A DNA stretch of 64,000 nt, taken from positions 1 through 64,000 of the forward strand of contig JACQEO010000016.1 of the NCBI GenBank assembly GCA_016200545.1, read 5' to 3'. Source of the stretch: Deltaproteobacteria bacterium (GTDB lineage: Bacteria; Desulfobacterota; Binatia; UTPRO1). A program made the translations under genes and the position numbers. This document shows, piece by piece, positions 58,401 to 64,000 of the stretch. Under the pieces are notes generated by a model. It did not search any database and was not told the origin of the DNA. It was given only the letters and a program-made list of their open reading frames with translations. Numbering within the stretch: the stretch's first letter is position 1; each line of letters opens with the position of its first letter.

Positions 58401-61017
58401 CCAGGGCCGCTAGACACCGCAGCACGGCGCGCACGAGATGCCGCCGCAGATCCGGATCCTTCTGCGTCGCGAACAGCCGCAGCAGCGCGCGCTCGAGCAC
58501 GTCGGAGGAGTCGAGCGACGTCACGCCATAGTGCGCCAGTCCCGTCCGCAGCTGGGCGAGAAACTCCTCGGCGATTCCCGCACCGCCGACGCGCACGCGG
58601 CGCACGTAGGCTCGCAGTCGCGACGCATTGGAGGGGCCGACCTGTCCGGTCGCCGTGACCGACGGGGTGCCGGCGAAGAGCTGCTCGATGTCGGCATAGA
58701 CGACGACCTCGTGGCGCAGCGCCGCGAGATCGCGCTGCAGCGCCGGGGAGAGGTCGGCAAGGTCCGGCGATTCCAGCACCGCGGTGAGCGCGCGGACGCG
58801 CTCGGATGCGACGTCGTAGCCGAGGAGCACGCTGCGCAGCTCGTCGCGCAAGGCGGCGATCGCCGCCTGCCGCGCGCGCGCGTCGAGCGCGTCGACCCCG
58901 GCGAGGCCCGCGGCGCGCGTAGCGTCGGCGCGATCGAGAAGCAGGGGCGCGATGGGATCAGGTGCGTCCGCGAGCGTGACGCGCGAGTCCGAGGTTCGCT
59001 TCCGACCGCGATCCGCCCCAACCGCGCCGGGACCGACGGCCGTCGTCGGCGCGGGTTCGATCGCCACCAGTGCGTCGCCGGCCGCGACGCGCTGGCCCTT
59101 CCCGACCCGCACCTGGGTCACGACGCCCCCCACCGGCGCGACGAACGCCACCTCCATTTTCATCGCCTCGAGCAGGCCGAGCACCTGTCCGGCTGCGACG
59201 CGATCGCCCGAAGCCACGTGCAGCGCGGTGACGACGCCCGGCGTCGCGGCACGGACCTGTCCCGTAGTCTCCCAGCCGAAGCGGTACGGACGCCCGTCGA
59301 TCTCGAGCCGCAAGCCGGCTGCGGTGGCGTCGAAGACGAGGCGGCGGGTGCCGTCGGCGAGCTCGAGTCGACCGAGGTGCTGGTCGGACTCGCGCAGCAC
59401 GGCGGTGACGGCACCGTCGTCGCAGCGCACGCGATAGCGCCACGAGCCGAGCGCGAACACCTGCAGGCGGTAGTGGTCGCCGTCGAACGAGAGATCGACT
59501 TCTTGGCCGACCGACGCGGGTGCGCGCGTCGGCGAGACGTTGGTGGTGTCGGCGAAGAAATTGAGCCGCGCGTCGCGGCGGCGGCGTTGATAGGCGAGGA
59601 TCGCAGCGCCGAGGAGCGCGTCGGCGGCGTCGGCGCCGCGGCGCGCGTCGCTCCGCCGATCGAGCCAGCCGGTGTCGACTCCGCCGGCGCGGAGCTCCGG
59701 CGATTCGAGAAGCTCGACGAGGTAGCCGGTGTTCGTCGCCCCGCCCTCGATCACGAGATCGAGGTCGCGAAGCGCGCATACCAGGCGGCTTCGCGCTTCC
59801 GGCCGCGTCGCTCCGGTCGCGATGACCTTCGCGATCAGCGAATCGAACACGGCGGGGACGATGCTGCCCGCCGCGACGCCGGTGTCGACGCGGATGCCGG
59901 GTCCGAGTGCCGGATCGAAGCGCGCGATCCGTCCCGGTGCGGGCAAGAAACCGGTGTCCGGGTCTTCGGCACACACGCGCGCTTCGATCGCGACGCCGCG
60001 CTCGCGCACCGCGAAGCCCGCCAGGCTCTCGTCGCGTGCGATGCGGATCTGGAGGTGAACGAGGTCCAGCCCGGTAACGGCCTCGGTGATGCCGTGCTCG
60101 ACCTGCAGGCGAGGGTTCATCTCGAGAAAGAACGCGTCGTCGGCGGTCACCAGGAACTCGACCGTGCCGACGCCGACGTAGCCGGCGTCGCGCGCGACAC
60201 GGACCGACGCGGCGGCGAGCCCTGCGATCACCTCCGGCGGCACGCCGGGTGGGGGGGTCTCCTCGATCAGCTTCTGATGGCGCCGCTGCACGGAGCAATC
60301 GCGCGCCCCGAGCACGAGCACGTGGCCGTGCACGTCGGCGGCGATCTGCACCTCGACGTGTCGCGCGCCGCGGATCTTACGCTCGAGGAACAGCCGGCCG
60401 TCGCCGAACGCCACCTGCGCCTCTGTCGCCGCGGAGCGGAACGCCGCCGGCAGCGACGCCGCGTCGCCGACGACGCGGATCCCGCGTCCGCCGCCACCGG
60501 CCGCGGCCTTGACCAGCAATGGGTACCCGAGCGCCGCCCCCGCTCGCACCGCTGCGTTCTCGTCGGTGACGACGCCGCCGCTCCACGGCGCGACCGCGAT
60601 GCCCGCGCGCTCCGCGAGCCGCTTGGCCGCGACCTTGTCGCCGATCGCACGCATGACGGCGCCGCAAGGTCCGAGAAAGCGCATGCCCGCAGCGATGACG
60701 CGGTCGGCGAACGCGGGATCCTCGGCGACGAAGCCCCAACCCGGCCAGACCGCGTCGGCGCCGGCGGTGCGGAGCGCGTAGAGGAGGGCCTCGTGATCGA
60801 GGTAGGCGCCTACCTCGTCGGTCGTGGCGGCGAGCCGCACGGCGGCGTCGGCATGGCGGACGAACGGGGCATCGCGATCGACGTCCGTGTACAAGACCAC
60901 GGCGCGGAGATCCGACCCCTCCTGCGTGCGCAACGCCTTGACGGCGCGCACGCAGCGCATCGCCGCCTCGCCGCGATTGACGATGCCGAGGCAGTGAAGC
61001 GTCGTCGGCGCCGTCAC
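55441..61017 (-). CDS. Single-chain eukaryotic-type acetyl/acyl-CoA carboxylase
   Basis: The 1,858-residue protein would carboxylate an acyl-CoA, most simply acetyl-CoA to malonyl-CoA. Domains in order: biotin carboxylase (1-450; IVNRGEAAMRCVRAVKALR, KAAAGGGGRGIRV, EMNPRLQVEHGITEAVTG), biotin carrier with biotin Lys about 620 in LLEAMKMEV, a reduced central region (about 660-1220), and carboxyltransferase (about 1230-1830; YPYEIVRMLTS, HLVVYGVNVGAQSYWNAL, LGGFERIMGPNGEAQYYAGD). This is the layout of eukaryotic ACC, not the split bacterial enzyme. The GTG start at 61017 overlaps the phosphopantetheinyl transferase stop (GTGA). It is the last gene of the lipid operon. Confidence 0.9.
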   Translation of the reverse strand: MTAPTTLHCLGIVNRGEAAMRCVRAVKALRTQEGSDLRAVVLYTDVDRDAPFVRHADAAVRLAATTDEVGAYLDHEALLYALRTAGADAVWPGWGFVAEDPAFADRVIAAGMRFLGPCGAVMRAIGDKVAAKRLAERAGIAVAPWSGGVVTDENAAVRAGAALGYPLLVKAAAGGGGRGIRVVGDAASLPAAFRSAATEAQVAFGDGRLFLERKIRGARHVEVQIAADVHGHVLVLGARDCSVQRRHQKLIEETPPPGVPPEVIAGLAAASVRVARDAGYVGVGTVEFLVTADDAFFLEMNPRLQVEHGITEAVTGLDLVHLQIRIARDESLAGFAVRERGVAIEARVCAEDPDTGFLPAPGRIARFDPALGPGIRVDTGVAAGSIVPAVFDSLIAKVIATGATRPEARSRLVCALRDLDLVIEGGATNTGYLVELLESPELRAGGVDTGWLDRRSDARRGADAADALLGAAILAYQRRRRDARLNFFADTTNVSPTRAPASVGQEVDLSFDGDHYRLQVFALGSWRYRVRCDDGAVTAVLRESDQHLGRLELADGTRRLVFDATAAGLRLEIDGRPYRFGWETTGQVRAATPGVVTALHVASGDRVAAGQVLGLLEAMKMEVAFVAPVGGVVTQVRVGKGQRVAAGDALVAIEPAPTTAVGPGAVGADRGRKRTSDSRVTLADAPDPIAPLLLDRADATRAAGLAGVDALDARARQAAIAALRDELRSVLLGYDVASERVRALTAVLESPDLADLSPALQRDLAALRHEVVVYADIEQLFAGTPSVTATGQVGPSNASRLRAYVRRVRVGGAGIAEEFLAQLRTGLAHYGVTSLDSSDVLERALLRLFATQKDPDLRRHLVRAVLRCLAALARSGVVLEGDRELANALRRIAAVRSLVSDALADAAIEAVDVIFEHPAREHRAELAARRIAPWLSGSAAAETTVPPIDLLLDIAAAPRDVFDRVGRGVADADPRRRGIAVLAHLLRFYAAGPGIEVAIVPCDARAVQSLALPDGRLVVGAGCTADDAAGTVAEISHAIASGRVLSAGAGVHAVELIVTDDAGHDRDALVDAVRVALPAGFPAARCTLSFVDARAGDVHRTLVPRPVHEDPALLGMHPETASRVGLARLTSFALERLPGADNLYCFFGRSRVVADDERLFVLAEVRGRNAADVDDTAVHIAAFERVFHQAASALRALRGARAAHRRLHWNRITISLGPALALDTAVIQGIAGRLAPATRHLGLEKVVVRMRLHERAATSGCGDAVEVVVSDITGGHMEVTLRPPQVVPLEPASEYDRRVVEARRRRLVYPYEIVRMLTSRTGGGAVGLFEEYDLDPAARAVCVARRPHGENRAGVVFGILSTPTDKVPEGMRSVLVLSDPTRDMGALAAPESDRVIAALDLAAELRLPVTWIPISSGARIAMDSGTENLDATARVARRILTFTGAGGVVHLVVYGVNVGAQSYWNALATMLSGTRGALIMTPQAAMVLTGRAALEASGSVAAEDEVALGGFERIMGPNGEAQYYAGDLRAALRILEEHQRFTYVVPGESHPRRHATADPVTRDVTVFPYPAAYGHDFATVGEIFDDAKNPGRKRPFAMRAVMASLVDQDGGSLERWRSWAGAETAVVWDAHLGGVPIALVGIEASSVPRDGYRPLDGPPEWTAGTLFPSSSKKVSRALDAASGNRPVVILANLSGFDGSPESLRKLQLQYGAEIVRAVVHFEGPLFFVVVSRYHGGAYVVFSKSLNPRLRAFALTGSYASVIGGGPAATVIFTREVRARAGKDVTVSRYREALASTPTATARDDYERALADATRRAHAGVAAEFDAIHTVERACRVGSLDEVVTPQVLRPTLIRALRV

Positions 61018-61640
61018 GGCGCGCGTTCCGGTGGCGAGAATGCGCCCGCGAACGCCACGTACCGCCCGTGGTGCGACAGCGACAGCGTCACGCGGCTGCG
61101 CCGCCCGCGTACCCACAGGACCGGCATGCGTGCTTCGCGCTCGATTGCGAGCGCGGCCGGCGATTCGTGCAACACGCGCGCCAGCGTGGCAATGGCGAAG
61201 CGCCGGGCCGCGACGCTGGCATCGAGCACGCCGCACGCGGGGCTCGTGACCCTCGCGCACATCGCGAGCGCACCCGTGTCGGCCGCGACCGCAACCGCGT
61301 GCACGTGCTCACGTCCGCCCGATGTCCGAACGTGAAAGCGGCGATCGCCGGTGGTCACGGTGAAACGCCGGCAGTCGGCGGCCTCCGCCGTGCCGCCGCC
61401 GTCGTCCGGGCGCACGACGAACCGCTCCGGCGCGAAGACGGTGTACGGATCGACTCTGCGCGCCGCCTTGTATGCGCTCTCCTTGGCTGCCCACAGGATC
61501 CATCGCAGCCGGTCGACGGCGGCGCTGGTGCGCAGCAGCCTCCGTTCCGCGGCACAGAAGACGCGCGCGTCGAAGCGCGGATGATGCGCCCCGGACCGGG
61601 TCTCGGGATCGTCGAGATCGACGACGTCGTTGCCGATCAT
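61014..61640 (-). CDS. 4'-phosphopantetheinyl transferase
   Basis: This enzyme moves the phosphopantetheine arm from CoA to an ACP serine. The 208-residue protein has the two family motifs IGNDVVDLDDPETR (2-15; metal-binding Asp) and WAAKESAYKAARRVD (about 48-62; Glu and Lys), in the 200-residue size class between AcpS and Sfp. The ATG at 61640 starts right at MIGNDVVDL and overlaps the acyltransferase stop (ATGA); the frame further upstream is not family-like. Its likely client is the ACP encoded two genes away. Confidence 0.92.
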   Translation of the reverse strand: MIGNDVVDLDDPETRSGAHHPRFDARVFCAAERRLLRTSAAVDRLRWILWAAKESAYKAARRVDPYTVFAPERFVVRPDDGGGTAEAADCRRFTVTTGDRRFHVRTSGGREHVHAVAVAADTGALAMCARVTSPACGVLDASVAARRFAIATLARVLHESPAALAIEREARMPVLWVRGRRSRVTLSLSHHGRYVAFAGAFSPPERAP

Positions 61641-62344
61641 CGCGCTTCCGTGAAGTGCTGCCGCTCGAGGGCGGCAAGGCGACCGACGACTTGCTGCGCC
61701 AAGTCGCGCGCGCGGCGCATGCCGCGCAGCGCCGACGTCGGTCGGAACGACTCGACCCGCACGCGGAAGCGTTCGCCGGTCGCCGGAAGATCGCTGTAGC
61801 CCTTTTGTCGCTCGCCACGAAGATAGACGCACAGTACATCACATTCCGGAAGCGCCGCGATCACCCGTCCGACGCCGTACGCTGCGTTTTCGAGATCGAC
61901 GGCTCCGCTGCGACTGCGTCCGCCCTCGGGGAAGACGAGCACGGTCTCGCCGCGCTCCAGAAGATATACCAAGCGTGCGAGGACGCGACCCACGGCGGCC
62001 CGGTCGCCACCGCGGGTGATCGGCACGCACTTCATCACGTAGGTGACGAGGCGCGAGACCACCGAGAAGGCGAAGTTCTCGCGCTCGGGGACGTTCCACG
62101 GCAACGTCGCGTAATGCAGGAGGAACCAACCCGATGAGCCGAGCGCCCAGGCGATGACGGCGGAGTCGACGAGCGTCAGGTGATTGGCGCACACCAGCCG
62201 CGCGCTCCGCGAACGGCAGAGCTCGCGATACGTGCGTCGCGTCTCCGCGACGCCTTCGATCGTCCAACCGAAACCGACACGCATCACCGCCGTCGTCACC
62301 GGAACCCACAGCGGCGACAGCACGCGCCCGATCGCCCGTTGCAC
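61637..62344 (-). CDS. PlsC-like lysophospholipid/acyl-ACP acyltransferase
   Basis: This 235-residue membrane-associated acyltransferase has the NHxxxxD catalytic motif in CANHLTLVDSAVI (about 53-65) and FPEGGRSRSG, the glycerol-phosphate binding motif. Two hydrophobic segments lie at the N-terminus. PlsC-type enzymes acylate lysophosphatidic acid; LPLATs within type II FAS-like clusters (aryl polyene-like) instead transfer the finished chain. The first case cannot be distinguished. The gene overlaps the transferase downstream by ATGA. Confidence 0.88.
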   Translation of the reverse strand: MQRAIGRVLSPLWVPVTTAVMRVGFGWTIEGVAETRRTYRELCRSRSARLVCANHLTLVDSAVIAWALGSSGWFLLHYATLPWNVPERENFAFSVVSRLVTYVMKCVPITRGGDRAAVGRVLARLVYLLERGETVLVFPEGGRSRSGAVDLENAAYGVGRVIAALPECDVLCVYLRGERQKGYSDLPATGERFRVRVESFRPTSALRGMRRARDLAQQVVGRLAALERQHFTEAR

Positions 62345-62400
62345 CTCGAGCGCCAGGCGGTCGCCGCGGTCGAGCCGCCCGTGTGCCGCCGCCGTCGGCG

Positions 62401-62649
62401 TCAGGTGAGCTTCGCCGCGATCAGCCGGACCGCGTCGCCGACGGTGTTGACCTCGTCGACGTCGTCGTCGGCGATCTCGATCCCGAACTCGTCCTCGAAC
62501 GCCAGGACGACGTCGACCAGGCGGGCGGAGTTGACCTTGAGGTCGTCCAGGATGTGCGTCCCCGGTCCGATGCGCGCGAGCGCGTCTCCGTCCTTCGCAT
62601 ACGGTGTGAGAATGGCGACGACCTTGCTCATCACGTCCGTCTCGTTCAT
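62401..62649 (-). CDS. Acyl carrier protein
   Basis: The 82-residue acidic protein has the ACP four-helix pattern: MNETDVMSKVVAILTPYAKD, then LKVNSARLVDVVLAFEDEFGIEIADDDV. The phosphopantetheine Ser41 is in NSARL rather than the usual DSL, so it belongs to a specialised branch. A GGAGAG Shine-Dalgarno precedes ATG 62649, which I chose over the longer frame. It would be modified by the adjacent transferase and used by the adjacent ketosynthase. Confidence 0.9.
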   Translation of the reverse strand: MNETDVMSKVVAILTPYAKDGDALARIGPGTHILDDLKVNSARLVDVVLAFEDEFGIEIADDDVDEVNTVGDAVRLIAAKLT

Positions 62650-62684
62650 CCGCAGCTCTCCTTCCATCGCTCCCTGCTTGCGAA

Positions 62685-63971
62685 TCACGCGCCCTCGGCG
62701 CACCACTTCCCGAACACCACGCACGCGTTCACGTCCCCGAATCCGAAGCTCGCCTTTGCGAGCACCCGCATCTCCGGCATCGGTCGCAGTGTCAACGGAA
62801 TCGCGTCCACGAAGCGCGCGATGCTCGGGTGCACGTCCTCGCAATTGCGCGTCGCGTGCACGAACCCGTTCGCGACCATGAGCACGCTCGCCACCGACTC
62901 GATGGCGCCCGCCGCACCCAGCGCATGGCCGATGAGCGACTTCGTCGCGGTGATCGACGGCAGCGTCTCCGGCGACCGCTCGAGCGCCGCCGCCCATGAC
63001 CACACCTCACGGGCGTCGGCGACGGTCGCGGTCAGGTGGCCGTTGATGGCGTCGACGGCGCCGGGCGCGAGGCGCGCGTCGTCGAGCGCGGCGCGAATGC
63101 AGCGGCGCACGCCCTCGGGGTTCGGTGCGGTCATGCTGCCGCCGCCGCGGTGACCGCCGCAGTTCGCCGCGCCGCCGAGCACCTCGGCGCGAATCGGCGC
63201 GCCGCGCGCGAGCGCGCTCTCGAGACTCTCGAGCAGCAACATCCCCGCGCCCGCCGCCGGCACGAATCCCGCCGCCGTGGCGCTCATGGGTCGCGAGGCG
63301 CGTTCGGGCTCGTCGTTGAAGGCGCGGGTGAGAACGCGCATGGCGTCGAAACCGGCCCAGATGTAGTGGCTCGCCCCCTCCGACCCGCCGCACAGCATGC
63401 GCTCGGCGCGACCGCTGCGGATGCGCTCGAGCCCTTGGACGACGGCCTCCGTCCCCGTGCAGCACGCGCTCGAGTTGGTGGTGACCTGGTTGCCGAGCGC
63501 CAAAAGGCCCGCGACACGCGCCGAGATTCCGCTCGCCATCACTTGCTCGACCGTCGTGCTACCGAGTCGACGGACTTTTCCGGCGTCGGTAAAGGGCACG
63601 ACGCGCTCGGCGATGGTGTCCATGCCGCCGACGCCGGTGCCGAGTACGGCGCCCGTCGCCCAATCGATCGCGTCCTCGTCGCGCCGCGGGCGATGCAGCC
63701 CGGCGTCCGCCCACGCTTCGAGCGCCGCCAAGCACGCGAAGCGGTGATTGGAGTTCATCGCCTGCAGCTCGTCGACATCGAACGCGGCGCGCGCGTGGTC
63801 GTCGGCGCCGTCGGGGATGCCCGCCACCTGACAGCCGAAGCCGAGGTCGCGGAGCCGCGGCAGCATGCGGACACCGGAGCGGGCGGCACGAAGCGCCCCC
63901 TCGAACTCCGGCACACCGACGGCGTTCGGCGCCACGACGCCGAGACCCGCCACGACCACGCGCCGGCTCAT
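62685..63971 (-). CDS. Beta-ketoacyl-ACP synthase (KAS I/II family)
   Basis: This 428-residue condensing enzyme elongates acyl chains with malonyl-ACP. The catalytic Cys170 is in SSACCTGTEAV, His312 in NGHLTATVAD (usually NTHGTST), Lys344 and His349 in ATKSLIGHALGAAG; all four key positions are intact. The C-terminus ASFGFGDVNACVVFGKW is typical. It overlaps the upstream partial gene by ATGA and begins the ketosynthase-ACP-acyltransferase-PPTase-carboxylase run. A chain-length factor is not visible. Confidence 0.93.
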   Translation of the reverse strand: MSRRVVVAGLGVVAPNAVGVPEFEGALRAARSGVRMLPRLRDLGFGCQVAGIPDGADDHARAAFDVDELQAMNSNHRFACLAALEAWADAGLHRPRRDEDAIDWATGAVLGTGVGGMDTIAERVVPFTDAGKVRRLGSTTVEQVMASGISARVAGLLALGNQVTTNSSACCTGTEAVVQGLERIRSGRAERMLCGGSEGASHYIWAGFDAMRVLTRAFNDEPERASRPMSATAAGFVPAAGAGMLLLESLESALARGAPIRAEVLGGAANCGGHRGGGSMTAPNPEGVRRCIRAALDDARLAPGAVDAINGHLTATVADAREVWSWAAALERSPETLPSITATKSLIGHALGAAGAIESVASVLMVANGFVHATRNCEDVHPSIARFVDAIPLTLRPMPEMRVLAKASFGFGDVNACVVFGKWCAEGA

Positions 63972-64000
63972 GCCGACACCCGCATGCCCGCGAGCGTGCC
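63968..64000 (-). CDS. Partial gene at window edge, C-terminus only
   Basis: Only the last ten codons, GTLAGMRVSA and a TGA, lie in the window. The TGA overlaps the ketosynthase ATG (ATGA), so it belongs to the same operon. The product cannot be identified from ten residues; a dehydratase or reductase of the same pathway would be expected. Confidence 0.45.
   Translation of the reverse strand, partial: GTLAGMRVSA

Noticed and set aside
58438-61335. 965-residue open frame opposite the carboxylase gene
   Set aside because: Antisense shadow: Arg/Ala-rich, no motif, while the minus strand gives a clear multi-domain enzyme.

Overview
The window is a 64 kb stretch of high-G+C chromosome from a Gram-negative, deltaproteobacterial-grade bacterium. 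The basis is the Tat pair, a GAF-type PtsP, a lipobox lipoprotein, DUF4215-type Cys repeats, proline/threonine-linker secreted proteins and pieces of the conserved block dprA-topA-trmFO-xerC-hslV-hslU-argB. A Candidatus Binatota-like organism would fit, but that is inference. Most genes are packed with 4-bp stop/start overlaps, and the high G+C produces very long antisense open frames that were ignored. No tRNA, rRNA or CRISPR array was recognised.

Layout. 0-2.5 kb: a mosaic accessory end with a ParE/RelE-type toxin-antitoxin pair, an attC-like integron recombination site, a truncated DUF4160 gene, two 102-bp direct repeats, and fragments of an acyltransferase-3 gene and a molybdopterin-binding protein. 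It is joined exactly inside argB, which survives only as its first 97 codons, with a YgiT-type zinc-finger gene in frame behind it. 2.8-5.7 kb: hslU, hslV and xerC on the minus strand. 5.8-11.6 kb: hydrolase, zinc-ribbon protein, AsmA-like protein, DUF4911, tatC/tatB and a histone-deacetylase-fold amidohydrolase. 11.7-21.5 kb: PBP1A, a receiver-kinase hybrid, a DegT aminotransferase / LarA-like / thiD operon, and ptsP. 21.6-32.5 kb: a 39-residue ultra-acidic ORF, GNAT, a secreted protein, SDR, comM (yifB), an HDOD protein with a pseudo-receiver, a SRPBCC lipoprotein, arfB, a MoxR/VWA pair and a zinc-ribbon membrane protein.

32.6-43.9 kb: dprA and topA, then a defence island (AbiEi/AbiEii toxin-antitoxin, an HsdS remnant and a 1,348-residue type IIG restriction-modification enzyme), then trmFO. 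The boundary is peculiar: the topA tail and the trmFO head are each present twice, in the order topA tail, short spacer, trmFO head, topA tail, island, trmFO head. This looks like two alleles of one intergenic spot laid end to end. 44-55.4 kb: glnE, ilvE, three secreted proteins and a korA/korB 2-oxoacid:ferredoxin oxidoreductase operon.

55.4-64 kb: a compact minus-strand lipid operon, read upstream to downstream as an unidentified partial gene, a beta-ketoacyl-ACP synthase, an acyl carrier protein, a PlsC-like acyltransferase, a phosphopantetheinyl transferase and an 1,858-residue single-chain acetyl/acyl-CoA carboxylase with the domain order of the eukaryotic enzyme. Together these could make malonyl-CoA, charge a dedicated ACP, elongate acyl chains and transfer them. 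This operon and the topA-trmFO island are the most unusual parts of the window.
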